Assembly (NCBI RefSeq): GCF_003114815.1 | Contig: NZ_BFAZ01000009.1 | Coordinates: 868,001 to 932,000 of the forward strand | Length of the DNA stretch: 64,000 bases | Source of the DNA: Leptospira ellinghausenii | Lineage (GTDB): Bacteria; Spirochaetota; Leptospiria; Leptospirales; Leptospiraceae | Reading direction: 5' to 3' | Part shown: positions 10,227-18,956 of the stretch, piece by piece | How the letters are laid out: the number at the start of each line of letters is the position of its first letter | Numbering within the stretch: position 1 is the stretch's first letter | The notes under the pieces: model-generated | What the model was told of the DNA's origin: nothing | The model's input: only the letters and a program-made list of their open reading frames with translations | Databases searched by the model: none | Translations under genes and position numbers: made by a program

Positions 10227-10958
10227 TTGTCACGTTTGTATGAACACACAATCTGTTTCCTAACACTTCTCATCCTAGGAACAGGTTGTGCCTCCAAAGG
10301 GTATTCCTACCAAGGGAATCCACTTTTTGGTTGGATGGAAGCATCTGGGGAAGTACGAACCACTGACCCGTTTCCGATCCTCAAACGGTACCCAACCTTT
10401 CATGCCATCGACTTTGAATTTCCTGTAGGGGGAAAGTATGCGGATGGGTATTACCTAGCGCAAAAGTTTGGGGTCGAAAATGCAAAGTTTGGTGGCCGAA
10501 AACACTTAGGTGAAGATTGGAATGCACTCACTGGTGGTGACTCTGATTATGCAGCCCCAGTGTATGCTTTTGGTAATGGGGTGGTTTCCGAAATTGCCGA
10601 TTATGGTGGTGGTTGGGGAAAAGTGATTCGGATTGTACACCAACAGAATTTGCCAAATGGAAAATTCTATTATTTAGAAACGGTTTATGCCCATCTCCAC
10701 ACAATCGATGTAGAACCAGGCCAACTTGTGAAAAAAACCGAATGGATTGGAACCATTGGTGATGCGGGGGGAAGTTATCCCGCCCACCTCCACTTTGAGT
10801 TACGATCCAAAATTGGTGCCCCGTTAGGTGGGGGTTATGGTCTCAATACAGATGGATTTTTACCACCAACTCGGTGGCTTATGCAATACGGTCCCAATGA
10901 AAAGTCATTTAGCGAAGAGACCTTCCAATGGATGGGAGAAAAAAACGGAACCCTTTGA
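10227..10958 (+). CDS. M23 (LytM-type) metallopeptidase lipoprotein
   Basis: The C-terminal half shows the M23 metal ligands HLGED (HxxxD) and HLHFEL (HxH) and a GNGVVSEI beta segment, as in peptidoglycan endopeptidases. The signal ends in a lipobox, LILGTGC, so it is a probable lipoprotein. I chose the TTG at 10227 because it gives a compact 20-residue signal right after the monooxygenase stop. Longer in-frame starts exist at ATG 10146 and ATG 10173 (the latter with GAGAAGAG before it), but they overlap the monooxygenase. All metal ligands look intact, so catalysis is plausible. Confidence 0.85.
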   Translation: MSRLYEHTICFLTLLILGTGCASKGYSYQGNPLFGWMEASGEVRTTDPFPILKRYPTFHAIDFEFPVGGKYADGYYLAQKFGVENAKFGGRKHLGEDWNALTGGDSDYAAPVYAFGNGVVSEIADYGGGWGKVIRIVHQQNLPNGKFYYLETVYAHLHTIDVEPGQLVKKTEWIGTIGDAGGSYPAHLHFELRSKIGAPLGGGYGLNTDGFLPPTRWLMQYGPNEKSFSEETFQWMGEKNGTL

Positions 10959-10960
10959 AG

Positions 10961-10982
10961 GAATCGTTAGAGGTAACGATTC
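10961..10982. terminator. Perfect 9-bp hairpin between convergent genes
   Basis: GAATCGTTA (10961-10969) and TAACGATTC (10974-10982) form a perfect stem over the tetraloop GAGG, two bases after the stop of the M23 lipoprotein. Neither strand has a T tract, so it is a processing or Rho-assisted end signal rather than a classical intrinsic terminator. Confidence 0.5.
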
Positions 10983-11005
10983 AAACAAGAAACCGAATTT
11001 TACGT

Positions 11006-11317
11006 TTAAAAGCTTCTGATAAACTCCAATACTTCGTCTTCTTTTTCAGCATTTGTGTCATAAAAATTACAATGGATTTCGTAAAGGTCTTCCTGATCTA
11101 CTTTCTCTGACTTTAAGGTTTTCACAAGAAAGTCAATAGAACCTGTCATCGAAATCATTTTTAAAGAGATTCTTAAAATCGAAGGCACTTCAATGTCATA
11201 AGGATGGAAAAATTTGATTCCCCTGGCACTGATATGTTTTTTCGAATCATAATCCTTTAATGATTCCAATTGAACTTCAAATGTAGAGGGAATTTCGGTA
11301 TAATGATTTGGTTTCAT
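11006..11317 (-). CDS. Short PilZ-like protein
   Basis: About 103 residues from the ATG at 11317. The pattern SARGIKFFHPYDIEVPSILRISLKM followed by YEIHCNFYDTNAEKEDEVLEFI resembles the PilZ beta-barrel (S-x-x-G-hydrophobic strand, then the closing strand and helix), a domain that often binds cyclic di-GMP. The RxxxR motif expected in true c-di-GMP binders is not obvious, so it may be a non-binding PilZ. Longer in-frame starts are ATG 11344 and TTG 11368. It follows the symporter gene on the same strand, so they may be co-transcribed. Confidence 0.55.
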   Translation of the reverse strand: MKPNHYTEIPSTFEVQLESLKDYDSKKHISARGIKFFHPYDIEVPSILRISLKMISMTGSIDFLVKTLKSEKVDQEDLYEIHCNFYDTNAEKEDEVLEFIRSF

Positions 11318-11397
11318 GGTCTTAGTGTATACTGCAACAAACATAGGATTCAGAATACTCGTATTCAATTACTATTTTATTACGGATGTATAAATCT

Positions 11398-13059
11398 TTA
11401 TGCAAAAACGACATTAAACCCTGCAAGTAAGACAAGTAAGATCACACCCCAAGCCAAAATCCGCGGATCCCAGAAGGCATTGGTTTTGTCTCTGTTTGCA
11501 TACACTAACCCATGTAAGTCTCTGGTTTCATCCTCATTTTCGATGATACTGACAACAACCATCACTAGAAAACAAAACACACCCGAATAGATTGCACCAT
11601 AAAAATTGGATACCATATCCGATTTGTAAGATAACATATTGTTAACATACAAAAAGTAATGGAATAGCCCACTTGCCGTCCCCACTAACATCCCATAAAA
11701 AGCACTCCACTTGGATGCTTTTTTCCAAAACATTCCCAGTAAAAAAATCGAAATCAGTGGAGCATTAAAAAAGGAAAACAACAACTGAATGTAGTTCATG
11801 ATGTTTTCAAATTGCATCGCAATGTAAGAAGTGAATATGGCAAACACAACCGCAACCATCGTACTTTGTTTTCCTATTTTTAAATATGTTTTGTCATCCT
11901 TATCTTTGCTAATGTAGGTTTGGTAAATATCATATGTAAAAATTGTATTCATCGCTGTTACAGAACTAGACATCCCCGCCATAAAGGCAGCGAGTAGTGC
12001 CGTTGTGCCAAGACCGAGCATACCTGATGGATAAAAGTTCTTTAATAAAATGAGAAAACTTTTATTATACTCTCCATTCATTTCTGTGGAGTATTCCGCA
12101 AGTGCAATGAGTCCTGGAATGACAGTGAGAAATGGTAAAAATAATTTAAACATTGCACCGATGAGTGGTGTTCTCCTTGCGGCTCTATAATCTTTTGCGG
12201 CCATTGCCCTTTGCACTTCTGCAAACCCACAAGTCCAATAGGAAAAAGACAAAACAAATCCAAGTCCCACAGTCACACTTAAAACATCCCAACCAAGTTC
12301 ATTTTGTCCACCAGGTAAACCTACCCACATATGTTTGTGTGACTCTGGGATTTTTTGCATGAGACCATCCCAACCACCTAATCTCGTTAAGCCGACAATG
12401 ACCAATGGAAACAGTCCGAGCACAGTTAGAAAAAACTGCATCACTTCTGTATAAATGGAGGAACTAAGTCCACCGAAGTATGTATAAATGAGAACGATGA
12501 GGGCACTAAATAAAATGGATAGGTGCGGGTTCCAACCAAATAAGGTTTCAAACACAAGGGATAAGGAATACAGATAAATCCCAGAGCCCAAAGCAAGAGA
12601 TAACAATGTGATGAGTGAATTTACGAGATGGGCTGGTCTATTAAAACGGTATCGCAAGTATTCGGGAACACTTCGTATCTTTGTAGAATAATAAAACGGC
12701 ATCATAAAGATCCCAAGAAAAATCATCCCTGGAATGGCACCCAAGTAATAAAAATGAAAGGTCAAAAACCCGTATTCTGCCCCACTCGCACTCATTCCTA
12801 ACAATTCTAAGGCGGAAATATTGGCAGAAATGAACGCAATCCCGGTAATCCAGCTGGGGATTTTCCGCCCTGCCAGTAAAAAATCCGTAGAATGGTTCAT
12901 GGATCGTTTCAAAAGCATCCCAATCACCACCATAAAACCTACAAATACAAGGATGATCGCGTAATCAATGGGCTTTAAGGCAACAAACATAGGTTTGAAA
13001 GGGAATCCGAGAAAAAGACTTTGTAAAGTGGAAATCCCAAAGAGGGGGTCTCCCCCCAT
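11398..13059 (-). CDS. Sodium:solute symporter family transporter
   Basis: A 553-residue inner-membrane carrier of the SSS (SLC5) family, moving a solute with Na+. Typical elements are DFLLAGRKIPSWITGIAFISANISALE near the start, the FGGLSSSIYTEVMQ segment, the WTCGFAEVQRAMAAKD loop, and GMSSSVTAMNTIFTYDIYQ late in the protein; about 13-14 hydrophobic segments are visible. The ATG at 13059 is backed by AAGGAA in front of it, so the hydrophilic first 24 residues are probably real. The solute is unknown; sugar-type SGLT-like members are closest by eye. Confidence 0.92.
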   Translation of the reverse strand: MGGDPLFGISTLQSLFLGFPFKPMFVALKPIDYAIILVFVGFMVVIGMLLKRSMNHSTDFLLAGRKIPSWITGIAFISANISALELLGMSASGAEYGFLTFHFYYLGAIPGMIFLGIFMMPFYYSTKIRSVPEYLRYRFNRPAHLVNSLITLLSLALGSGIYLYSLSLVFETLFGWNPHLSILFSALIVLIYTYFGGLSSSIYTEVMQFFLTVLGLFPLVIVGLTRLGGWDGLMQKIPESHKHMWVGLPGGQNELGWDVLSVTVGLGFVLSFSYWTCGFAEVQRAMAAKDYRAARRTPLIGAMFKLFLPFLTVIPGLIALAEYSTEMNGEYNKSFLILLKNFYPSGMLGLGTTALLAAFMAGMSSSVTAMNTIFTYDIYQTYISKDKDDKTYLKIGKQSTMVAVVFAIFTSYIAMQFENIMNYIQLLFSFFNAPLISIFLLGMFWKKASKWSAFYGMLVGTASGLFHYFLYVNNMLSYKSDMVSNFYGAIYSGVFCFLVMVVVSIIENEDETRDLHGLVYANRDKTNAFWDPRILAWGVILLVLLAGFNVVFA

Positions 13060-13169
13060 ATTTTCCTTAAAAATTTTCCAAAGTCGCCGACAAACCTAGT
13101 AACACTTTCTTTGAAAAAGACTTTTCGAATTATGTCACATTGATAGATTCGGAACCACCAGGAGGATCT

Positions 13170-13313
13170 ATGTTCTACCTTCTCTTAGCCCTTCTCCATG
13201 AAGATTATGCTTCTGGGAGAATTGATTTTGCTACCTATTTTGAAAATACGGTCCTCCTTGCCCTCGACCACGAACGCATCAAATCCAACTTAGAACAAAG
13301 CAAAGCCGCCTAA
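13170..13313 (+). CDS. Small hypothetical protein, 47 aa
   Basis: Starts MFYLLLALLHEDYASGRID and ends NLEQSKAA. A perfect AGGAGG lies five bases before the ATG, the strongest ribosome-binding site I noticed in the window, which is the main evidence that this short frame is translated. The first dozen residues are hydrophobic, the rest acidic and helical. It precedes the acyltransferase gene by about 120 bp with an inverted repeat between them. Family unknown. Confidence 0.6.
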   Translation: MFYLLLALLHEDYASGRIDFATYFENTVLLALDHERIKSNLEQSKAA

Positions 13314-13330
13314 ATCTAAGCCTGACATCT

Positions 13331-13367
13331 AATTCCTGGGGGTGTACAACCAGTCCTTCCAGGAATT
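13331..13367 (+). terminator. 9-bp inverted repeat, possible terminator or attenuator
   Basis: AATTCCTGG (13331-13339) pairs perfectly with CCAGGAATT (13359-13367) over a 19-base loop and is followed by TTCTCCTTG. It sits between the 47-residue gene and the acyltransferase start. The T tract is weak, so attenuation or RNA stability are alternatives. Confidence 0.4.
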
Positions 13368-13431
13368 TTCTCCTTGTTCTGGGAAGTCCTCTCTGTACGG
13401 TAACAGAAAAATCATTTCTCAGGAAGATCCA

Positions 13432-14604
13432 ATGACTTCGGCAAAACTCCTTACCGGTACCCTCCAAAATTCGCAAAAATTTTTCCTTCAATTCGGAGGA
13501 CAGGGTTCCCCTTACCTCAAAGAACTCGTAAAATTGTATGCAGAACCAGAATTAAAAGAATTTTTCGAAACTAGTTTCAAAACACTTGGTGAAATCGCAG
13601 CGCGTGATGGAAAAAACCCTCTCCTAAACGAAGGACTTGATTTTAAATCATGGATTGAAAATCCAGATGCAGCACCAAACGAAGATTATTTGGCACGTGC
13701 ACCTATTTCTGTTCCTGGGATTTTTATGACCCAAATTGCAAACTATGTTTTAGTTTCCAAACGTGGTTACCCAACTGCTGAACTTATGAAAGCAACTGGT
13801 GCTGCCAGTGGTCATAGCCAAGGAGTCATCGCATCTGCACTTGTGGGTCTTGGAAAAGAAGGAGCAGATTTCTTAAAAGCTTACTCAGACTTTTTAAAAT
13901 TTGTTTTTTATCTTGGATTCAATGGACAAAAAGTATATCCTAACTTCCAAGTTTCCGAAGACATCGTCAAAGAAAACGAGACAAACGGTGACAAAAATCC
14001 AGCACCAATGGTGGCTGTGATTGGTTATACAAAAGATGAACTCGAAGACCGAGTGAAAAAAACAAACGAATCTCTTGGACTCAAAGGCCAAGATACAGTA
14101 TTTATCTCTCTTTACAACACGCCTGATTCGATGATTCTTTCGGCACTTCCATCTTCTCTTCTCGCCTTCCGTAAACAATGGAAAGCTGAAATGGACGAAA
14201 AGAAATTTAAGTTTGTCTACTTAAAAACAACTGCACCTTTCCACTGCCCATTTATGGAATCTTCACTAGATAAATTCAATGCAGACGATGCATCTGTGGT
14301 TCCTTTCCCATACACTGGTGCTGACTTAAAAGTTCCTGTTTACAGCATCTACGATGGTCATAATTTACAAAAAGATGGAAATCTTCGTGATATCCTATTC
14401 AAAATGGTACTCATTGAACCACTTTATTGGGATTTGGCGATCGCTCCTATTTTTAACGACAGTGCAATTACTACCATCATTGACTTTGGACCAAGTGTTG
14501 TGAGCCAAAGACTTACAGGTGGACACCTCAAAGCAAAAAACATCGAAAAACAATCTTTATGTGCTTCTAACGCAAAAGAATTAAAGGTGATTCTCGAAGT
14601 TTAA
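13432..14604 (+). CDS. Stand-alone FAS-type acyltransferase (malonyl/acetyl transferase-like)
   Basis: The 390-residue product has the nucleophile motif GHSQG at residues 127-131, the form typical of the acyltransferase domains of fungal and actinobacterial fatty acid synthases, not the GHSLG of FabD. The partner histidine is visible in TAPFHCPFM. It probably transfers acyl groups from CoA to a carrier protein, but the acyl donor is uncertain. The frame is open upstream to 13342, but ATG 13432 has AGGAAG six bases before it and keeps the whole domain. The WYL regulator gene overlaps its stop by one base, so they are co-transcribed. Confidence 0.8.
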   Translation: MTSAKLLTGTLQNSQKFFLQFGGQGSPYLKELVKLYAEPELKEFFETSFKTLGEIAARDGKNPLLNEGLDFKSWIENPDAAPNEDYLARAPISVPGIFMTQIANYVLVSKRGYPTAELMKATGAASGHSQGVIASALVGLGKEGADFLKAYSDFLKFVFYLGFNGQKVYPNFQVSEDIVKENETNGDKNPAPMVAVIGYTKDELEDRVKKTNESLGLKGQDTVFISLYNTPDSMILSALPSSLLAFRKQWKAEMDEKKFKFVYLKTTAPFHCPFMESSLDKFNADDASVVPFPYTGADLKVPVYSIYDGHNLQKDGNLRDILFKMVLIEPLYWDLAIAPIFNDSAITTIIDFGPSVVSQRLTGGHLKAKNIEKQSLCASNAKELKVILEV

Positions 14605-15560
14605 TGAACCCTTCTACAGCTCGGGCCGCTTCTAAATTAAATCTAATCCGCCTTCTGGCTTCCCACCCAGAAGGATTGTCTTTAGAAGAAATCCAAGGAG
14701 TGACGGGACACAAATCCATCTCCTCTCTCAAAAAAGATTTGGGAGAGTTGTATATGATTGAGATGTATCCGTATTCGCCATCAGATGCCGTAGATTTAGA
14801 CTTTGATGGTGATAAGGTTAAAATTAGACTCCCCATCGCAGTTGACTCTGCCCTTCCCCTTTCTCCTAAAGAATGGGCAAACCTTCGTTCTCTACTTGTT
14901 TCCGAGAAAGGCCAAGAAAATCCTTCAACCAAACAATCCATCTTACAAAAAATAGATTCTGTTTTACCATCGGGAGAATGGTCTCCTCATCAAAAAACAA
15001 AAGAAATGATCCAAGATGCCATTCGTTCCAAAAAAACACTAACAATTGTTTATTGGAAACGAAATACAAAAGAAAAGGAAACAAGAACTCTTGCTCCTTG
15101 GTTATTACTGGAAGAAAATGAATCTTACTTACTAGCGTATGATGTGAATAAGGAAGGATTTCGTTCCTTCCGATTGGATTACATTTTGGATGTAACTCTC
15201 ACCAATTTAGATTTTCCCAAAATACCAGAAACAGCTGGTGAGTTTTTAGTTGGTTTCCAACAAAAGTTTCAAAAAGAATCAAGTTCCGAAACAAATGTAA
15301 CGCTTTGGGTAACAGACTCTGCTTCCTATCATTTGGGACTCAAACTCCCAATCAAAGAAACAGGGAAGACAAAACAAATTAGAAACACAATGTATCGACA
15401 GTTCCAAACTCCGATGCGAGATGAAAATTGGCTCATCCAAACCATCCTGGGTTATGGTCCTTCTGTTTTAGTAGCGGAACCAAAAGAAATCCAAGACTCC
15501 ATCAAACTCCATTTACAATCCATTTCTCTTTCGAAACAAAACGACTCCATCTCACACTAG
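14604..15560 (+). CDS. WYL-domain transcriptional regulator
   Basis: The 318-residue protein has an N-terminal helix-turn-helix-like region ([23 protein letters not shown]), followed by a WYL domain whose core reads [19 protein letters not shown] and [15 protein letters not shown] domains sense nucleic acids or other ligands and control transcription, as in PafB/PafC. The start ATG overlaps the acyltransferase stop (TAATG). ispE follows after 10 bp. The target genes cannot be told from sequence; the tight operon with acyltransferase and ispE suggests housekeeping co-expression rather than local repression. Confidence 0.82.
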   Translation: MNPSTARAASKLNLIRLLASHPEGLSLEEIQGVTGHKSISSLKKDLGELYMIEMYPYSPSDAVDLDFDGDKVKIRLPIAVDSALPLSPKEWANLRSLLVSEKGQENPSTKQSILQKIDSVLPSGEWSPHQKTKEMIQDAIRSKKTLTIVYWKRNTKEKETRTLAPWLLLEENESYLLAYDVNKEGFRSFRLDYILDVTLTNLDFPKIPETAGEFLVGFQQKFQKESSSETNVTLWVTDSASYHLGLKLPIKETGKTKQIRNTMYRQFQTPMRDENWLIQTILGYGPSVLVAEPKEIQDSIKLHLQSISLSKQNDSISH

Positions 15561-15570
15561 AGGTTATCCT

Positions 15571-16482
15571 TTGTTAACCAAAACCCATGCAAAGATTAAC
15601 ATTGGTTTGGTGATTCCTTACAAACGGGAAGATGGACTTCACGAAATCCGTAGTGTATTTGTTCCCATTGACTTTGGTGATCCCATGGAAATCCAAATCG
15701 AATCGTTACCAAAAGGGAATGAATCTAGATTTGAATTCCATTCCGTGAACCATTTACAAGGTTACCGGCATGACTTGTTTGAAGCCGTTTCGGAACGAGG
15801 AGACCTTTCTCGGAATATCCTGGCAAAATCCTTTGCAAAACTAAAACCCCATTTCAAAACACCGATCCAAATCACCATCCACTTAGAAAAATTTCTGCCT
15901 CCTGAGGGGGGAATTGGTGGTGGTAGTAGTAATGCAGGTGTGTTTTTACGCCATTTCTTCCCTTACACGAATCTGAACCCAGAAGAACAAATCGTTTTAG
16001 CCAAATCCATCGGAGCCGATGTGCCTTTTTTCCTCCAAAGTTCACCTTGTTTTGTGAGTGGGATCGGAGAGGTCTTGGAACCAATTTCTGTTGCCAAAGG
16101 GTTTGGCATTTTGGCCATCCCTCCGTTTGGATTATCTACAGGTTCTATGTACGCAGGCCTTCAAAAAAGTTTACAAAAACCCTATGGTTCCGAAGTATGG
16201 AAATCTCTGGCAGAGGATTTAATTCGAAGTCTTCACGTCGGGGATTGGGCTTACCTGCAAAACAGGCTAGAGAACGAGTTTGAAAAAATCGCTTTCCAGA
16301 CCCAACCCTTACTAAAGGAATTGAAATTAGGGTTCTTTGAGTCGGGAGCAGATTTTGCTTCTCTTTCAGGTTCTGGTTCTTGTCTATACGGCATTTACAA
16401 GGCAGAAGGGAAACGAAACGAGGCCCTTCCCAATGTTTCCCATCGATTCCCGAATATGGAATTTCGAACGTTCTCTTTTTAG
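15571..16482 (+). CDS. ispE: 4-diphosphocytidyl-2-C-methyl-D-erythritol kinase
   Basis: IspE phosphorylates CDP-methylerythritol in the non-mevalonate isoprenoid route. The protein (303 aa) shows the GHMP kinase phosphate loop [14 protein letters not shown], the N-terminal [10 protein letters not shown], the catalytic aspartate region [10 protein letters not shown], and a C-terminal [10 protein letters not shown]. The start is TTG at 15571 with AGAGG seven bases upstream. tRNA-Gln begins only 5 bp after its stop, so the tRNA is probably processed from the same transcript. Confidence 0.94.
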   Translation: MLTKTHAKINIGLVIPYKREDGLHEIRSVFVPIDFGDPMEIQIESLPKGNESRFEFHSVNHLQGYRHDLFEAVSERGDLSRNILAKSFAKLKPHFKTPIQITIHLEKFLPPEGGIGGGSSNAGVFLRHFFPYTNLNPEEQIVLAKSIGADVPFFLQSSPCFVSGIGEVLEPISVAKGFGILAIPPFGLSTGSMYAGLQKSLQKPYGSEVWKSLAEDLIRSLHVGDWAYLQNRLENEFEKIAFQTQPLLKELKLGFFESGADFASLSGSGSCLYGIYKAEGKRNEALPNVSHRFPNMEFRTFSF

Positions 16483-16486
16483 AAAC

Positions 16487-16562
16487 TGGCCTGTAGCCAA
16501 GCGGTAAGGCAGCGGTTTTTGGTATCGCCATTCCCTAGGTTCGAATCCTAGCAGGCCAGCCA
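16487..16562 (+). tRNA. tRNA-Gln (anticodon TTG)
   Basis: The 7-bp acceptor stem TGGCCTG/CAGGCCA is perfect. The D arm is GCC-loop-GGC, the anticodon stem GCGGT/ATCGC carries the loop TTTTGGT with anticodon TTG reading CAA glutamine codons, and the T arm is CTAGG-TTCGAAT-CCTAG. The discriminator is G and CCA is encoded (16560-16562). It sits between ispE and glmU on the same strand. Confidence 0.96.
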
Positions 16563-16587
16563 GTTTTAAAAGATCCGATAGAACGAA

Positions 16588-17349
16588 ATGAACCTACATA
16601 ATACTGTAACTGCTGTTATTTTGGCGGCGGGGAAAGGAACTCGAATGAAGAGTGAGCTTCCCAAGGTTGCGGTTGTACTGAACGAATCTCCACTTTTACT
16701 CCACGTTCTTCGTAATATCGAATCCGCCGGCATAGGCCGAAAGGTTGTTGTTGTCGGTTACCGCAAAGATATTGTCACAGACATTGCAAAATCCTTTCCA
16801 GGTGTTGAGTTTGCAGAGCAGACAGAACAACTAGGAACTGGACATGCAGTGATTTCTGCAGAGAAACAACTCGCACCATATACTGGTTATACGATTGTTG
16901 CTTGTGGAGATGCACCACTGATATCAGCATCCTCATTTTCAAATCTCATCGAACACCATAAAACCAATGGTTATGTAGCAACAGTTCTTTCCGCAAAAAT
17001 GGAAAACCCTACTGGTTACGGTCGTATCATTCGGTCTTCGGATGATGGAAGTTTACTTCGCATAGTAGAAGAAAAAGATGCCAGTACCGAAGAAAAAGCC
17101 GTAAACGAAGTGAATACCGGCACTTATTGTTTTAATACTGAAGATCTTTTTGGAGCACTCAAACAAATTGGAAACAATAATGCACAAAAAGAATATTACC
17201 TCACTGATGTGATTAAGATTTTCCGAAATGAAGGGAAAAAGGTTGGAGCACAAACTTTAACCAATGCTTTAGAAAGTCATGGAATCAATTCTCCTGATGA
17301 TTTGGCACTTGCGAAACAATATATAGATAATGGGTTGGTTGGAGTATGA
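16588..17349 (+). CDS. glmU: GlmU-like UDP-GlcNAc pyrophosphorylase, uridyltransferase domain only
   Basis: The nucleotidyltransferase signature [18 protein letters not shown] opens the protein, followed by [18 protein letters not shown] and EVNTGTYCF, all typical of the GlmU N-terminal domain that makes UDP-GlcNAc from UTP and GlcNAc-1-phosphate. At 253 aa it ends where bacterial GlmU normally continues into a left-handed beta-helix acetyltransferase domain (total about 456 aa). No frameshifted remnant of that domain follows: prs starts 4 bp before the stop. GlcN-1-phosphate acetylation must be done elsewhere. The symbol is used in the domain sense; other HexNAc-1-P uridyltransferases are possible. 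Confidence 0.85.
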   Translation: MNLHNTVTAVILAAGKGTRMKSELPKVAVVLNESPLLLHVLRNIESAGIGRKVVVVGYRKDIVTDIAKSFPGVEFAEQTEQLGTGHAVISAEKQLAPYTGYTIVACGDAPLISASSFSNLIEHHKTNGYVATVLSAKMENPTGYGRIIRSSDDGSLLRIVEEKDASTEEKAVNEVNTGTYCFNTEDLFGALKQIGNNNAQKEYYLTDVIKIFRNEGKKVGAQTLTNALESHGINSPDDLALAKQYIDNGLVGV

Positions 17350-18287
17350 ATCCTAGTGAAGTCGTAGTATTTTCTGGTAATGCAAATAGACCTTTAGCAG
17401 AAGAAATCTGCAAAAACTTAGGCATTCCTAATGGTCAAATTTCGGTGAAACGATTTTCTGACGGAGAAAGTTCTGTCAAAATCGAAGAAAACGTTCGTGG
17501 CCGTGATGTATTTGTAGTTCAATCCATTAGTTACCCAGCAAACGACAGTTTGATGGAACTTTTACTCATTATCGATGCTGCAAGAAGAGCTTCTGCTCGT
17601 CGTATCACTGCTGTCATTCCTTATTATGGTTATGGACGCCAAGACAGAAAGGTAGAACCGCGGGTTCCCATTTCTGCTCGTATGGTTGCTGATCTAATCG
17701 AAACAGTTGGACCTGATCGTGTTCTCACGATGGACCTGCATGCGGACCAAATCCAAGGATTCTTTCGCATTCCAGTCGACCATTTGTATTTTTCACCAGT
17801 ACTCGCAGAGTACATCAACTCACTGGGGATGGATGATCTTGTGATTGTATCTCCAGATTCAGGTGGAGCAGAACGTGCTCGTAATTTTGGTAAAAAAGTA
17901 AACGGATCTCTGGCGATCATCGACAAACGTAGACCAAAAGCAAACGAGTCGGTTGTGATGCATGTGATCGGTGACATCAAAGACAAAAATTGTTTGTTAC
18001 TCGATGACATGATTGATACCGGTGGAACCATTGCCAAAGCAGCAATAGCACTCTATGAAAATGGAGCTAAATCTGTTTTGTGTTGTGCATCCCACGGAGT
18101 ATTGTCTGGTGAAGCGCCATCAAAACTCAATGAGGCCAATTTTAAACAAATTGTTCTCTCCAATTCCATCGCCATTCCCGAGAGCAAAAAAATAAATCAC
18201 TTGAAAACGCTCTCTATCGCCCCACTCTTTGCAAAAGCCATCGAGCGGATTCATAACGAAGAATCAATCTCTAGTCTGTTTTCATAA
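17346..18287 (+). CDS. prs: Ribose-phosphate pyrophosphokinase (PRPP synthetase)
   Basis: Prs makes PRPP from ribose-5-phosphate and ATP for nucleotide, histidine and tryptophan synthesis. The 313-residue length is standard. The metal/ATP region reads [13 protein letters not shown] and the PRPP-binding loop is [13 protein letters not shown]; the flexible loop and RQDRK region ([14 protein letters not shown]) are intact. The ATG overlaps the glmU-like stop by 4 bp (ATGA), pointing to translational coupling, so PRPP and UDP-sugar genes are made from one transcript, followed by rplY and pth. Confidence 0.97.
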   Translation: MNPSEVVVFSGNANRPLAEEICKNLGIPNGQISVKRFSDGESSVKIEENVRGRDVFVVQSISYPANDSLMELLLIIDAARRASARRITAVIPYYGYGRQDRKVEPRVPISARMVADLIETVGPDRVLTMDLHADQIQGFFRIPVDHLYFSPVLAEYINSLGMDDLVIVSPDSGGAERARNFGKKVNGSLAIIDKRRPKANESVVMHVIGDIKDKNCLLLDDMIDTGGTIAKAAIALYENGAKSVLCCASHGVLSGEAPSKLNEANFKQIVLSNSIAIPESKKINHLKTLSIAPLFAKAIERIHNEESISSLFS

Positions 18288-18304
18288 CTTTAAGGAACAT
18301 AATC

Positions 18305-18937
18305 ATGGAAAAAATCACTATCAAAGCACAACCAAGAACTTCAACAGGAAAAGGTCCTGCCAGAAGAATGCGTGTGGAAGGTTTAGTACCGGCTAACATC
18401 ATCGGAAACGGTGAGGCAAAATCGGCAAGTGTTGTCGAAAAAGAAATCCAAAGACTTATCGACTCCGGAATTCGTAAGGCAACTCTCATTGACCTTGAAC
18501 TCGACGGAAAATCGGAACGAGTTTTCGTAAAAGAAATCCAAAGATTTCCTCACACAGGACAAATTCGTCATATTGACTTTTACAAAGTGACTCCAGGTAA
18601 AAAAATCCAAACAACTGTAGCGATCAAAACTTCAGGTGTTGCAAAAGGTTCAAAAGCCGGTGGTCAATTCGAACACTTAGTTCACGAAATCAAAGTGAAG
18701 TCTACTCCAGAAGATCTTACGGACGTGATCACTGTTGATGTAAGTGGTCTTGATGTTGGAATGATGATTAAAGTTTCTGAACTTCCACACCCAAAATCAT
18801 GGGAAATCTTAGTGAATGGTGATCCGATTGTTGCATCATGTAACAAAACGAAAGCGATCCTAGCAGCTGAACGTGCGGAAAAAGCAGAAGCTGATGCCAA
18901 AGGCAAACCAGCAGCTAAAAAAGCGGCTAAGAAGTAA
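18305..18937 (+). CDS. rplY: Ribosomal protein L25 / general stress protein Ctc
   Basis: This 210-residue protein is the long (TL5/Ctc) form: an N-terminal 5S rRNA-binding L25 domain (ARRMRVEGLVPANIIGNGEA) and a C-terminal beta domain, ending in an Ala/Lys-rich tail (KPAAKKAAKK). AAGGAA precedes the ATG. It lies between prs and pth, the common prs-ctc-pth order of many bacteria, which supports all three assignments. Confidence 0.94.
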   Translation: MEKITIKAQPRTSTGKGPARRMRVEGLVPANIIGNGEAKSASVVEKEIQRLIDSGIRKATLIDLELDGKSERVFVKEIQRFPHTGQIRHIDFYKVTPGKKIQTTVAIKTSGVAKGSKAGGQFEHLVHEIKVKSTPEDLTDVITVDVSGLDVGMMIKVSELPHPKSWEILVNGDPIVASCNKTKAILAAERAEKAEADAKGKPAAKKAAKK

Positions 18938-18956
18938 GAACTACTTTTAAGAACCA

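Noticed and set aside
11334..12993. 14-bp repeat (GCAACAAACATAGG) at 11334-11347 and 12980-12993
   Set aside because: Both copies encode Met-Phe-Val-Ala near gene starts, but two copies this short are within chance and no further copies were noticed.
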